64,000 bases of DNA from Caballeronia glebae (GTDB taxonomy: Bacteria > Pseudomonadota > Gammaproteobacteria > Burkholderiales > Burkholderiaceae): the NCBI RefSeq assembly GCF_001545035.1, contig NZ_FCOJ02000034.1, positions 1-64,000 on the forward strand, given 5' to 3'. The position numbers and the translations under genes were made by a program. Shown here piece after piece: positions 26,064 through 35,246 of this stretch (the first letter of the stretch is position 1; each line of letters opens with the position of its first letter). The notes under the pieces are model-generated. The model ran no database searches. It was not told the DNA's origin and saw only the letters and a list, made by a program, of their open reading frames with translations.

Positions 26064-27713
26064 ATGACCGGCAAGGACTCGCCCGCGCGACGCGCGATAC
26101 ACCTTCTCGTTTCCGTCGCGATGCTCTTTATCCTTGGCTGCCTCGCCGGTAGCGGCGCGGCACGCGATGCGCACGCCGACATGCCGGCGAAGGGTCTCGT
26201 CTACTGCTCGGAAGCCAGTCCGGCGGGCTTCGACGAGGCGCAGTTCACGTCGTCCGTCGAAGCCAGCGCGGCGGGCTATACGGTGTACAACCGACTCGTG
26301 GAATTCGACCGCGAGAATGGCGATATCGAACCCGGCCTCGCCGAGAGCTGGGAACGCGCAGCCGACGGTCTCCAGTACACCTTCCATTTGCGCCGCGGCG
26401 TCAGATTTCATACGACCAAAGACTTTACGCCGACGCGCGAATTCAATGCCGACGACGTCGTTTTCACATTTGAACGCATGCGCGATCCGGAGCATCCTTT
26501 CCGCCGCGCGTACCCCGTCTCTTTTCCGTATTTCCGCGATCTCGGGCTTGCAACGAATGTCCAGCGCGTCGAGGCGCTCGATCCGCATACGGTGCGCTTC
26601 ACACTGGCGCGAATTGATGGCCCGTTCATGCAAAAGATGGCGATGCCGTTCGCGTCGATCCTCTCGCGCGAATACGCCGACAAGCTTCTCGCATCGGGGA
26701 AGGCGAGCGACATCAACTGGCATCCTGTCGGCACGGGACCGTTCGTGTTTCGCGAGTACACGAAGGACGCGACGATCAGCTTCGACGGAAATGTCGACTA
26801 TTGGAAACCGGACGTCGTCAAACTGAAGTGGCTGAAGTTCGACATCACCACGGATCCCGCGGTACGCCTGCAAAAACTCAGGGCTGGCGAATGCCAGGTG
26901 ATGAGCTATCCGCGTCCCGCGGATATTGCGTCCATCAAGACCGACGCCCGCATTCGGCCCATGAATCAAGCCGGCTTCAATCTGGGCTATCTCGCCTACA
27001 ACACGGCGAAAGCGCCGCTAGACGACGTGCGGGTACGCCGCGCGCTCGATATGTCGATCGACAAGCACGCGATTCTCGCCGCGGTTTATCAGGGCACGGG
27101 GATCGTCGCGATCAATCCGATGCCGCCGATGCAATGGGGTTATGACTTCGGCATCAGGGATGCGCCCTTCGATCCGGCGCGCGCGAAGGCTCTACTCGCG
27201 GAAGCAGGTCATGGCGATGGTCTGAATCTTAAGCTGTGGGCCATGCCGGTATCGCGGCCCTATAATCCGAACGCGCGACTCATGGCGGAGATGATCCAGG
27301 CGGACTGGGCGAAGATCGGCGTGCAGGCTCAAATCGTCACCTACGAAATGGGCGAATACGTGCGGCGCGCCCGCAATGGCGAGCATGATGCGCTGCTCAT
27401 CGGCTGGAGCGGTGACTACGGTGACCCGGACGACTGGCTCGGCGTGCTGCTGGGCTGCGATTCCGTGAAAGGCAGCAACTTCACGAAATGGTGCTACAAG
27501 CCGTACGACGATCTCATCAAGCAAGCGCGCGAGACGCTCGACATCGATGCGCGTACCGCGCAGTATTCCCGCGCGCAGCAGATTTTCAAGGAGCAGGTTC
27601 CGTTCACGCCCATCGCGCATGCGGTTGTGTATCAGCCGGTCACGCGCAATGTTTCGGGCTTCAGGATCGACCGCTTCGGGATGACGCGCTTCTGGGGCGT
27701 CAGCATCGAATAA
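26064..27713 (+). CDS. ABC transporter substrate-binding protein, family 5 (peptide-binding, DppA-like)
   Basis: 549 residues from ATG 26064 (GCGAGGCA upstream; ATG 26046 is an alternative). A signal peptide (LLVSVAMLFILGCLAGSGAA) directs it to the periplasm. The family-5 signature region reads EPGLAESWERAADGLQYTFHLRRGVRFH in two contiguous blocks, followed by FNADDVVFTFERM. The end (QVPFTPIAHAVVYQPVTRNV) is typical of DppA. Permease and ATPase genes are not adjacent, so it is an orphan binding protein, perhaps serving a dipeptide or haem importer encoded elsewhere. Confidence 0.9.
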   Translation: MTGKDSPARRAIHLLVSVAMLFILGCLAGSGAARDAHADMPAKGLVYCSEASPAGFDEAQFTSSVEASAAGYTVYNRLVEFDRENGDIEPGLAESWERAADGLQYTFHLRRGVRFHTTKDFTPTREFNADDVVFTFERMRDPEHPFRRAYPVSFPYFRDLGLATNVQRVEALDPHTVRFTLARIDGPFMQKMAMPFASILSREYADKLLASGKASDINWHPVGTGPFVFREYTKDATISFDGNVDYWKPDVVKLKWLKFDITTDPAVRLQKLRAGECQVMSYPRPADIASIKTDARIRPMNQAGFNLGYLAYNTAKAPLDDVRVRRALDMSIDKHAILAAVYQGTGIVAINPMPPMQWGYDFGIRDAPFDPARAKALLAEAGHGDGLNLKLWAMPVSRPYNPNARLMAEMIQADWAKIGVQAQIVTYEMGEYVRRARNGEHDALLIGWSGDYGDPDDWLGVLLGCDSVKGSNFTKWCYKPYDDLIKQARETLDIDARTAQYSRAQQIFKEQVPFTPIAHAVVYQPVTRNVSGFRIDRFGMTRFWGVSIE

Positions 27714-28842
27714 AAGCCGGGGGCGCTCTCGGGGACCGCCGTCTCTTTTTGCTTAGGCCTCTCGACAGAATGTGAAAAAACTATTCGGATCCGCACACGC
27801 GACGCAGACACACCCGCTTTGCCGAATAGATCAAGATCGCTTACAACACCTTTCACAATGATCTGCTCGGACTATCCTGAGAGCGGTCCAGGCATGTGGT
27901 GAATCGCTTGCCAAAGCCACCCCTGAGGTCGAGGCGTCGCAAGCGGAAGCCTGCGTTGAGCGCGGTCGTGCTCGCGGGACTGGTCATGTCGTGGTCGCTG
28001 CCCGTGCTGCACCCCGCGCAATGGCTTCTCGATGCGCGCGAGCCGTTCGCGAGCGGCTTCATCGACGCGGCGGTCCTCACCGCGCGACAGATGTTCCGGA
28101 CCGTCTAAAGCAAGGTCGTCCGCATGGGCACGTCGCAGCGTCGAACCCCAACCGCCCTCCCTTGGAACTTGGATCCTTGGGATCCATCACCTGCTTCTGA
28201 ATTTGACCGTCCGCAACAAGTGCATACAAGTTGTCTCGCACGTCACTGGCCGAAGCCCGCCGCGACGAGTGTGTGCTTACTCGTCGCGGTGCGATGATAT
28301 AGCAGTCGCCGAGCTTCGCTGACACGGTCGCCGCGGTCTAAGCATAAAGCGCTGGTTCCTGGATCCCCTAACTTCAGATCGGTCTGCTCAGGGCCGCGTT
28401 CGATGTCCGCGGCGTCCCGGTATTAGCGCTCAAGAAAGGTTTTCTTTCGCGGCCGGAGGTGGCTTGGAGATGTAGAGGACACCCACTTCCGCTCAGTTGC
28501 GCCTCGGTAAGGGCCATTGAGGCTCGGTGGGCACCGATGGATTCGATAGTCGACCAGCGAATTCGAGGCATCCTGCGTAGACGATCTATGTTGACACCAC
28601 TGCGTGCTTCACGAACCGGAGGTCAACTTGAAATTCGCGCCTCGGCGATAGAGGCACCGCTCGTCCTTCACCTCGTCGTCGTACTTTCCTGGGCCGTATT
28701 TGTCGGATTACAACTGCATGATTGGCCAACGCTAGTGCTAAAGCTGAGGCGCAAGGCTTTGCTGCAGTCGTCGTCGCGCATCATGAGCCGACAGCGGCAT
28801 GAAGTGCTCGCCGGCTTTAGCATATTCACGGGGCGGGGCGTA
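27714..28842. other. 1.1-kb region, at most one small membrane-protein frame
   Basis: A GTG-initiated 70-codon plus frame at 27896-28108 has a basic N-terminus and one hydrophobic segment (ALSAVVLAGLVMSWSLPVL), so a tiny membrane protein is possible. The remainder (28109-28842) shows only shadow frames and no recognised element. Confidence 0.4.
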
Positions 28843-29076
28843 CTAGCCCGCGCGAGTTGCGTGATCAGCCAAGCGGGACAACAGCCGCTCGAGTCGTGAA
28901 CGTTGTGAGGGTACTAGTCCTGGCGTCGCGCACGCCTTGACGACGCGATTGCGCCAATAAGTTCGACCGAATAAGGAGTTTGCCGCGTCTGCGGTGAGAA
29001 CGCGCTCGAGATGCTCGATTTCGGTGTCAAGATTTCTAGGCGTGAAGCTGGTCAGTGCGCGAAATGCTGGTGTCAT
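28843..29076 (-). CDS. Small hypothetical protein, paralogue of 31276-31587 product
   Basis: 77 residues from ATG 29076. Segment NLDTEIEHLERVLTADAAN then TYWRNRV and PSQRSRLERLLSRLADH matches by eye the other small protein in this region (FIEQEIDHLARMI, SYWRERIEEL, QQKGLRSLLAELERI). Both appear all-helical and have no known domain. The pair brackets cspA, the PilZ gene and a membrane-protein gene. Likely a Burkholderiales-specific family of unknown function, perhaps tied to the same regulation. Confidence 0.6.
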   Translation of the reverse strand: MTPAFRALTSFTPRNLDTEIEHLERVLTADAANSLFGRTYWRNRVVKACATPGLVPSQRSRLERLLSRLADHATRAG

Positions 29077-29182
29077 ATTGTTATAGATCTCTCAGGTTCA
29101 TCCTTGCGACGGGGCCCCGAACAACTTTCCGTCGTACCGCTGGAACAGCCGTGCTGGTGCCCGCCGTTGTGTGGGCGTTAGC

Positions 29183-29386
29183 TCACTGCGGCTGGATATT
29201 TGCCGCCTGCTTGCCTTTCGGTCCTTGTTTAATCTCGAAGCTCACCTTCTGGTTTTCCGCCAGTGACTTAAAACCTTCGGTCCGAATCTCGGAGAAGTGC
29301 GCGAACAGGTCATCGCCTCCGTCGTCCGGCGTGATAAACCCATAACCCTTTGCGTCGTTAAACCACTTCACAGTCCCTGTTGCCAT
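29183..29386 (-). CDS. cspA: Cold-shock protein, CspA family
   Basis: 67 residues from ATG 29386. The complete single cold-shock domain begins MATGTVKWFNDAKGYGFITP, contains RNP1 (KGYGFI) and RNP2 (DLFAHF), and ends KGKQAANIQPQ. It binds single-stranded RNA/DNA and acts as an RNA chaperone. The TTATCA-N3-TGATAA palindrome lies at 29470-29484, 83 bp upstream of the start, so transcription may be controlled by the factor that recognises this motif. Long upstream leader is typical for csp genes. Confidence 0.95.
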   Translation of the reverse strand: MATGTVKWFNDAKGYGFITPDDGGDDLFAHFSEIRTEGFKSLAENQKVSFEIKQGPKGKQAANIQPQ

Positions 29387-29469
29387 GCTCGTCCCGTACA
29401 AAAGAAAAATGGTGATTGACGAGAATAGCAGCGCCCGGTGCGTCGCGGTATGACGTTTAGCAAATATAT

Positions 29470-29484
29470 TTATCATTTTGATAA
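29470..29484. promoter_or_regulatory. Palindrome TTATCA-N3-TGATAA upstream of cspA
   Basis: TTATCATTTTGATAA, perfect six-base arms with a three-base centre. The same arms and spacing recur at 30541 and 31674 and were noticed nowhere else in this window. Probable operator; binding protein inferred, not shown. Confidence 0.65.
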
Positions 29485-29712
29485 CGGTAAGGAAATATCT
29501 TCCGGCACGATCGATCGTCCCGCGTTTGGCCCGAGATCCTCCGATGTTAGCCGCGAGGCGTGGCCGTCCTTCGTCACGGCATCTCCAATGTCGCCGCTTC
29601 ACTCGGCCTCACCCGAAAAGACAAGCAGCGAGCCATCCACCGCGACTTGCGTCGTTTCGCGACGCTGATAACGAATTGGTGCGATTGAGACTAAAGCGCG
29701 GCGCATGCCGTA

Positions 29713-30483
29713 TCAATCGCGCGCCGCGCGCTCCTTGCGGCGCGTCTCCAGCACCGTGATAGCACGCTGGAGCACGCGCTCCGCACTCGCCTTCAGGTTG
29801 AGGAACCGGCAGCCCAGAATGGTCCGATGCTCGCCCGTTGGAGTGACCATCTTCCGGGTTGCGACGACCTCCAGATCGACTAACACGACGCCGAGCCCGC
29901 CCACCTGAAGTTTTACGTCGTTCCAGACGGTCCCCGCCGCGAGCCTTTCGAAGCGTGCGTCCCGCGCACGCAGCGCCATGCCGCCGAGCGAAAGGTCGTG
30001 CAGTTCGAACCGGAACGCGGCGCCCGCTCCGTCGACTCCGCTCGCGACGAACGGGTCGAACATGGGCGTATCGACGCGATGGAAATCCCGGCGCTGCACG
30101 TAATGAAGCAGCGCGGGAAACGGCACTTCGAATGCCGGACGCCCTTCGAACGTCACGACCACGGCGCCGCCCGTCACGAAATGCGTCCGGATGCCCGAAG
30201 GCTGGCTGCGGAACGTGAGCTCGTCCGCATCGACCAGCGCGCGGTTGTCCCGCGCCGTGCTGCCGAAATCGAAGAGAAAACGCGCGCGGCGCGAATCGAC
30301 GTCGAGCAGTTGCGCGACGAACTGCGTGTCGCCGAACTCGACTATTAGGAAATCGCGGCGCGCAAGCGACGCCCGCAGGCATACCGCGATCTGCAGCGTA
30401 TGCCGCTGCGCATAGCGGTCGTCGGTCTCCCACGCATTCGTTGTCGAGGTGCTTGCTCCGCTCAGGGTAGGTTCGGCAATCAT
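29713..30483 (-). CDS. YcgR-like flagellar brake protein with PilZ domain
   Basis: 256 residues from ATG 30483. The N-terminal YcgR-N-like beta domain (~25-125) is followed by a PilZ domain with both c-di-GMP motifs: R132-x3-R136 in QRRDFHRVDTP and D163-x-S165-x-x-G in DLSLGGMALR. Proteins of this architecture bind c-di-GMP and slow the flagellar motor or alter its direction, acting in the cytoplasm at the motor. The overlapping long frame in another register is a shadow. A TTATCA-N3-TGATAA palindrome lies 58 bp upstream of the start. Confidence 0.9.
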   Translation of the reverse strand: MIAEPTLSGASTSTTNAWETDDRYAQRHTLQIAVCLRASLARRDFLIVEFGDTQFVAQLLDVDSRRARFLFDFGSTARDNRALVDADELTFRSQPSGIRTHFVTGGAVVVTFEGRPAFEVPFPALLHYVQRRDFHRVDTPMFDPFVASGVDGAGAAFRFELHDLSLGGMALRARDARFERLAAGTVWNDVKLQVGGLGVVLVDLEVVATRKMVTPTGEHRTILGCRFLNLKASAERVLQRAITVLETRRKERAARD

Positions 30484-30540
30484 CGTGGTGTCGTTATTCT
30501 GCCGGGCGGCCTCCCGGCGTATCGCTCTCTTTGCTATATC

Positions 30541-30555
30541 TTATCAAATTGATAA
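30541..30555. promoter_or_regulatory. Palindrome TTATCA-N3-TGATAA upstream of the PilZ gene
   Basis: TTATCAAATTGATAA; here symmetry extends to seven-base arms around a single A. Set in an AT-rich stretch in an otherwise GC-rich region, just where the promoter of the 30483 gene is expected. Confidence 0.65.
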
Positions 30556-30646
30556 TCTAATGTACGAACATCACGTGGATAATCATCCTGAATCTTGAAA
30601 CGAGCGACGCCCCTGGGACGACGGGGTTCATCAATGATCTGGCCGG

Positions 30647-31201
30647 CTACCCGTTTCCGGGCCGCGGCACCGGCAGAAAATGCAGCAGCGCCTTGAGCGT
30701 GTAAATGACGATGACGGTTCCCGCCAGATCGCCGACGAACATCGCGAAAAATCTCGACGTGATGTTCTGCGCGTCGCCCTGAAGATAGAACCAGATGTTG
30801 TGCAGCAATGAACCGGCGATCGCGTACGCGACTGTCAGGATCATCAGCCTGCCCGCCGTCAGATTCGACAGCGATGCGTTCAGCCCGTAGGTCTCGCGCG
30901 CCAGGCGATAGACCGCATAAGGCGCGGCCGTCGCGATGATGCCGCCGACGAACGACCGCACCGGGTCATTGGGAAAGAAATAGAAGAAGTCGACGACCCA
31001 GCTCGCGAGCAGCAGTCCGAGCGCGCCGTCCGCGCCGAGCAGAAGCGTGCTGAGCAGACGGATGCCAGCGGGAAGATAGACCCAGTTCACCCCGCGCACG
31101 AACTCGGAATGAACGAAGATTTCCTGGTTGAGCCAGAGCGAACCGACGAAAAACAGCGCCGTCCCGACGACGGAACATAAACGAAGCAGAAACGAAGACA
31201 T
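30647..31201 (-). CDS. Integral membrane protein, MASE1-like, hypothetical
   Basis: 184 residues from ATG 31201 (MSSFLLRLCSVVGTALFFVG). Five to six hydrophobic segments are visible (near 5-22, 45-72, 80-95, 115-135 and 150-172), with GVNWVYLPAGIRLLSTLLLG and a conserved-looking FFPNDP loop. The arrangement resembles the MASE1-type sensory membrane domain without an attached output domain. No catalytic motif. It lies between the PilZ gene and a small paralogous gene, all on the minus strand. Confidence 0.65.
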   Translation of the reverse strand: MSSFLLRLCSVVGTALFFVGSLWLNQEIFVHSEFVRGVNWVYLPAGIRLLSTLLLGADGALGLLLASWVVDFFYFFPNDPVRSFVGGIIATAAPYAVYRLARETYGLNASLSNLTAGRLMILTVAYAIAGSLLHNIWFYLQGDAQNITSRFFAMFVGDLAGTVIVIYTLKALLHFLPVPRPGNG

Positions 31202-31275
31202 TGGCGTGGCGAGCCAGTAAGCGGCGGAGTATCTTACCGCAGCGCTCATCCGGCCTCACGGGCGGGCAACAAACG

Positions 31276-31587
31276 TTATGGCCGCGCCTTGCCAAGAGCC
31301 CCGCTGTCCGCGTGCGCGTCGGCTGGCGGAAGCTCGCCGTAGCTCGCAGCGGGATCGAGCTGTGCGGCGATTCGCTCCAGCTCAGCGAGCAGCGAGCGCA
31401 GCCCTTTCTGCTGGAGCGGCGCGACGGCCGGGGCGTGCCGCAGCTCTTCGATGCGCTCGCGCCAGTACGACACCGGCCACGCGGCGCTTCGATGCCAGTG
31501 GCGTGAACGGATCATCCTCGCCAGATGATCGATTTCCTGCTCGATGAAAGTCGGTGTGATGTAAGTGATATCGCGTCGTTGAGCCAC
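31276..31587 (-). CDS. Small helical hypothetical protein, paralogue of 28843-29076 product
   Basis: 103 residues from ATG 31587. The core (FIEQEIDHLARMI, SYWRERIEELRHA, LQQKGLRSLLAELERIAAQL) is shared with the 77-residue protein at 28843-29076; the C-terminal 25 residues are a polar extension. No known domain. Transcribed divergently from the MarR-like regulator, with a TTATCA-N3-TGATAA palindrome in the shared intergenic region, so it is a prime candidate target of that regulator. Confidence 0.65.
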   Translation of the reverse strand: MAQRRDITYITPTFIEQEIDHLARMIRSRHWHRSAAWPVSYWRERIEELRHAPAVAPLQQKGLRSLLAELERIAAQLDPAASYGELPPADAHADSGALGKARP

Positions 31588-31662
31588 GCTCGTGCCCCCG
31601 ATAGCGGCTCGGGCAAGAGAAAGATCGATGTCTTCGCCAGGCCTTCGCTGTGTGAACTATCT

Positions 31663-31688
31663 TATCACTTACTTATCACCCTGATAAA
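31663..31688. promoter_or_regulatory. Palindrome TTATCA-N3-TGATAA plus extra half-site between divergent genes
   Basis: TTATCACCCTGATAA at 31674-31688, with an additional TTATCA half-site at 31663-31668, eleven bases upstream (one helical turn). Placed between the small gene at 31587 (minus) and the MarR-like regulator at 31762 (plus), the classic position for an autoregulatory operator. Confidence 0.65.
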
Positions 31689-31761
31689 TACTTGGGCCGC
31701 TCTCATAATTCGATTTTCGCCGATGCTATGATGAACGCCGTTCTCATTCAATCGATTCTTC

Positions 31762-32115
31762 ATGGCCAAAAAGCGCGTCTTCGATGCTTATTTTCGCTTC
31801 CTGAATCTCGCTCAGGCTGTCCAGGCTTTGCCCTCCGTACCGAAGCTCGATGCCGCCGAGGAACGCTTGCTGGAAGCACTCACAGCGTCCTGGCATGCGG
31901 GTCATACGCTGACGGTCACGGAGACGATGGCCCTTTCGGTGGCGGGCGCGCCCGCCACCGTGCATCGCAAGCTGACGAACCTGAGGAACCAGGGTCTCGT
32001 GTCCGTCGACGAGAGCAGCGACGATCTGCGCGTCAAGACCGTGGTGCCGACGCGCAAGGCGCTCGACTACTTTGAAAAGCTGGCGGCGTGTCTCGAAGAG
32101 GCCAAGAAGCGTTGA
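31762..32115 (+). CDS. MarR-like winged-helix transcriptional regulator
   Basis: 117 residues. A winged helix-turn-helix spans ~35-100: AEERLLEALTASWHAGHTLT, ETMALSVAGAPATVHRKLTN with the recognition helix, then LVSVDESSDDLRVKTVVPT as the wing. It is shorter than typical MarR proteins, with a short N-terminal helix and a C-terminal dimerisation helix (ALDYFEKLAACLEEA). It is transcribed divergently from a small paralogous gene. The palindrome repeated in front of cspA and the PilZ gene sits in this intergenic region, so it may be the regulator that binds it. No ligand suggested. Confidence 0.8.
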   Translation: MAKKRVFDAYFRFLNLAQAVQALPSVPKLDAAEERLLEALTASWHAGHTLTVTETMALSVAGAPATVHRKLTNLRNQGLVSVDESSDDLRVKTVVPTRKALDYFEKLAACLEEAKKR

Positions 32116-32299
32116 ACGTCGCGGGACGCCATATCACGAACATCGGCAACGAACGTTATAATTCGTCGCTTTCCCGCGCCATGGCGCAGTAAATTTTTCC
32201 ACCAGGTCGTATTCCCATCGGAGAGCGGGGACGGCCGGCAGTGTCCGACAGCCTCCGCAGCAATCGCAGGCGTTGTGCTGCACCCAGTCTGCGATTGTC

Positions 32300-34504
32300 A
32301 TGTCCGTCCCGCGTTTCGAGGTCGCATCCTGCCGTCGTGCTTCGACGGCCGCGCGTCGTGTCCGTGTCGTTTTCGTTGGCGCGTTCGGGGCTTGCGTCCT
32401 TCCATCGTTGAGCGCGTGGGCCGCCGAAAGCGATCCGGCCGCGCAACAGCTCACCCCGATCATCGTCAAGGCCGAAAGGCAGCCCGCCCCCGAGCAGCGC
32501 ACGCCGATCGCCATGAGCGTCTATGGCGATGCCTTCATCGAAAGCACCGGCGTCAGCGATATCAAGTCCCTCGCCACGATCGCGCCCGACCTCAACTATG
32601 CGCAGGTGCAAACCGTCGTGCCGGTGCTCACGATTCGCGGCATCTCGAGCCGCGACACGACCGAGATCGGCGACCCGTCGGTGGTCGTCGTGACGGACGG
32701 AAGCTCGAACAATCGGCCGTATGCGCTGAGCGGCACGCTCTACGATCTCGATCACATTTCCGTGCTGCGCGGTCCGCAAGGCACGCTGTACGGGCGCAAC
32801 GCGGTGGGCGGCATCGTCGATATCGTGACGGCGAAGCCTTCGAGGGCATTCGAGGGCCGCGCATCAATCGATGTCGGCAACTACGCCGCGCGCAATCTGG
32901 AAGCGATGGTGAACGTCCCCGTGAACGACGTGCTCCAGTTTCGCGTGGCCGCGATCTCGCGCCGGCATGACGGCTACGTGAACAACGCGCCGCAGGCCGA
33001 CGGCGACGACGAAGATACGCGCTCGGGACGTCTGTCCGTCGCGCTCGAACCGGCTTCGCATCTGCGCATGCTGTTCACCGCGCAGCAGACGACATTGAAG
33101 GGCGTCGAGCCGGTTTCGCTCGACATTCCCTATCTCTACGACGCGAACGGCAATCTCTCGCACGACAAGCCGCCCTTCCCCACCGATCCGCGCACCTTCA
33201 CCTATGCGACCGCGCAATCGCAGAGCATCGAAGACACGGTCGCGCGCTGGAGCATCGCGTACGACTTCCCGGGTGTCGAACTCAGCTACACGGGCAGCTA
33301 CGACAACCTCACCTGGCGTCATGCCGCCGACAGCAGCCCGAGCTTCGCCGACCCGGTTTCGTATCGCCAGAACGAGTTTCCGAAGACGCAGACGCACGAA
33401 GTGCGCGTGAGTTCGCTGGGCGATGGAAGATGGTCGTGGCAGGCGGGCGTGTCGTACTTCCAAGAGTCTTCGTCGCTGTACAGCGCAAACGAGTCGCCGT
33501 TCGATGGCGGCGTCTTTCTGCCCACGCTCGCGTTCGCCTACGGCATTCGCACGACCTCGACTGCGGCGTATGGCCAGTCGTCGTACTGGGTGACCGACAA
33601 GATCAGGCTGACCGCCGGCATGCGCGTCACGCACGATGAAAAGAGCCGCGATGGCGAGTACTTCTTCGCGAACTCGAGCGAGCCGCCATTCGACTATACG
33701 CACGTGCCGCAGAACGACTCGGGCTCGTGGTCGAAGCCGACCGTCCACCTCGCGGCCGAGTACGCGCCGACCTCGGCGTTGATGAACTACGTGCGCTACG
33801 ACACCGGCTACAAGTCGGGCGGCTTCTCATCGTCGGGATCATATGCGCCGGAGACGTTGAGAGGCATCGAGATCGGCACGAAGTCGATATGGAACGCGCA
33901 GCGCGTGCAGATCAACGCGAGCGTGTTCGACTACGATTACTCGGGCCAGCAGATCGCCCAGCTCGTGCCGTTCGCGGACGGGCGCGTGGGCACGAAGATC
34001 GTCAATGCTGGACGCACGCGCATCTACGGCGCGGATGCGGATATTCGCGCGCTGATCGATCCGGTCGGGCTCGTGACGTTGTCGGTGGCGTGGCTGCACG
34101 CGCGCTTCACCGATTTCGCCGTCGATGACGGCAGCGGCCAGAACGTGCAGCTGGCCGGCAACGCGCCGCCGCAAAGCCCAGTTTTCACCATCGGGTTCGG
34201 GCTCGAACATGCGTGGACCACGGACGCAGGAAAGATCATCGGCCGCGTGAACGCGAAGTTTCAAACGGGCCAGCACTTCACGATCTACAACTATGGCGAC
34301 GATTATCAGAAGCCGTATCTGAACGCTGACCTGTCGGCGACCTGGATGCCGAACCGCAAGAACGTGGAGCTGATGGCGTACGTGCGCAACGTGACCAACC
34401 AGCGTATCTTTACGGCCGCCGAGGAATACGCGTTCGACGACTCGTATCGCTACGCGTTCGCGGCGCCGCGTACATTCGGCGTAAAGGCCACATATTACTG
34501 GTGA
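32300..34504 (+). CDS. TonB-dependent outer-membrane receptor
   Basis: 734 residues from ATG 32300; ATG 32273 is possible and no strong ribosome-binding site distinguishes them. A signal peptide (VVFVGAFGACVLPSLSAWA) precedes a TonB-box-like TPIIVKAER. The plug domain (~45-170) contains VPVLTIRGISSRDTTEIGDP and VLRGPQGTLYGRNAVGGIVD. A 22-strand-type barrel ends in the terminal aromatic FGVKATYYW. It imports a siderophore, vitamin or glycan through the outer membrane using TonB energy. No ligand-specific neighbours (ABC permease, synthesis genes) are adjacent. Confidence 0.92.
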   Translation: MSVPRFEVASCRRASTAARRVRVVFVGAFGACVLPSLSAWAAESDPAAQQLTPIIVKAERQPAPEQRTPIAMSVYGDAFIESTGVSDIKSLATIAPDLNYAQVQTVVPVLTIRGISSRDTTEIGDPSVVVVTDGSSNNRPYALSGTLYDLDHISVLRGPQGTLYGRNAVGGIVDIVTAKPSRAFEGRASIDVGNYAARNLEAMVNVPVNDVLQFRVAAISRRHDGYVNNAPQADGDDEDTRSGRLSVALEPASHLRMLFTAQQTTLKGVEPVSLDIPYLYDANGNLSHDKPPFPTDPRTFTYATAQSQSIEDTVARWSIAYDFPGVELSYTGSYDNLTWRHAADSSPSFADPVSYRQNEFPKTQTHEVRVSSLGDGRWSWQAGVSYFQESSSLYSANESPFDGGVFLPTLAFAYGIRTTSTAAYGQSSYWVTDKIRLTAGMRVTHDEKSRDGEYFFANSSEPPFDYTHVPQNDSGSWSKPTVHLAAEYAPTSALMNYVRYDTGYKSGGFSSSGSYAPETLRGIEIGTKSIWNAQRVQINASVFDYDYSGQQIAQLVPFADGRVGTKIVNAGRTRIYGADADIRALIDPVGLVTLSVAWLHARFTDFAVDDGSGQNVQLAGNAPPQSPVFTIGFGLEHAWTTDAGKIIGRVNAKFQTGQHFTIYNYGDDYQKPYLNADLSATWMPNRKNVELMAYVRNVTNQRIFTAAEEYAFDDSYRYAFAAPRTFGVKATYYW

Positions 34505-35246
34505 TCGTCGAAGGACTTCTCGACCAAAGGCCGTCCGAGAAGAGTGCTCATGGACCGTTCTTGCGCCCGTGACACGGCTCGATGCCAGAACTTGAAAGGC
34601 CGTTTTCCGTGACGAAGCAATTTTTGAACGAAGCGCACGTCGGCCATCCGGCGGCGTCTGGCGATGAACAGCACTCCTGTCCCACGGACCGTGTGACGCA
34701 AAATCCATAGCTGCGTTAGTCGCACGGACCGCACGCGCATCGGCGTGTGGCTCACATTCAGTTCGGTCTTGACTGAAACTCGGCCTTTGCGGTCGTTCGG
34801 CGCGACCGCGTTGAACGTCAGCAGTATCGCGCGTTGCGGACATCTACAGCACCACATAGCGGCGTGTCTGTTTTAGGCATCCGCCAACTCACACTTTCGT
34901 TTAGGTTTGTTCGACGCCTGCCCTCGACCAAAGGCTCACGAGCCAACGATAACGCGTGTGGGCAGGCGTTGAATAAACCTCGAGGAAGGAAACCGCGGAG
35001 TGATCCGAGGCGGCCAGCGTCTTCGCTATGGTGATTGATCAGTCTGTCCGGCGTGTGTTGCAGGTCGACGTCGAGCGATGCGAGCACTGGAAGAGACGTC
35101 GATGTGGGACGGGAGGCGATGCGGCGTTCGCTTGGGAGTTCGGGATCCGGCTATACAGGTGTGTATGAAGTCGAAGGCGCAACCGTCCACTCTTCGGCCG
35201 CGTTGACGCAAAGCCGACGATTGGACGCTAGATAGGAGCGCGACAT
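34505..35246. other. Region between receptor and IS91 element, no supported gene
   Basis: A convergent 120-codon minus frame (34495-34857) overlaps the receptor stop and has no recognised similarity. Other frames are shorter. It may include the terminus of the adjacent IS91-family element, but no conserved IS91 end was recognised. Confidence 0.4.

Noticed and set aside
29609..30433. 274-codon minus-strand frame overlapping the PilZ gene
   Set aside because: Same strand but different register; arginine/proline-rich, while the 29713-30483 frame contains intact PilZ motifs.
34495..34857. 120-codon minus frame convergent with the TonB receptor
   Set aside because: Overlaps the receptor stop, cysteine/arginine-rich start, no recognised family; too weak to call.
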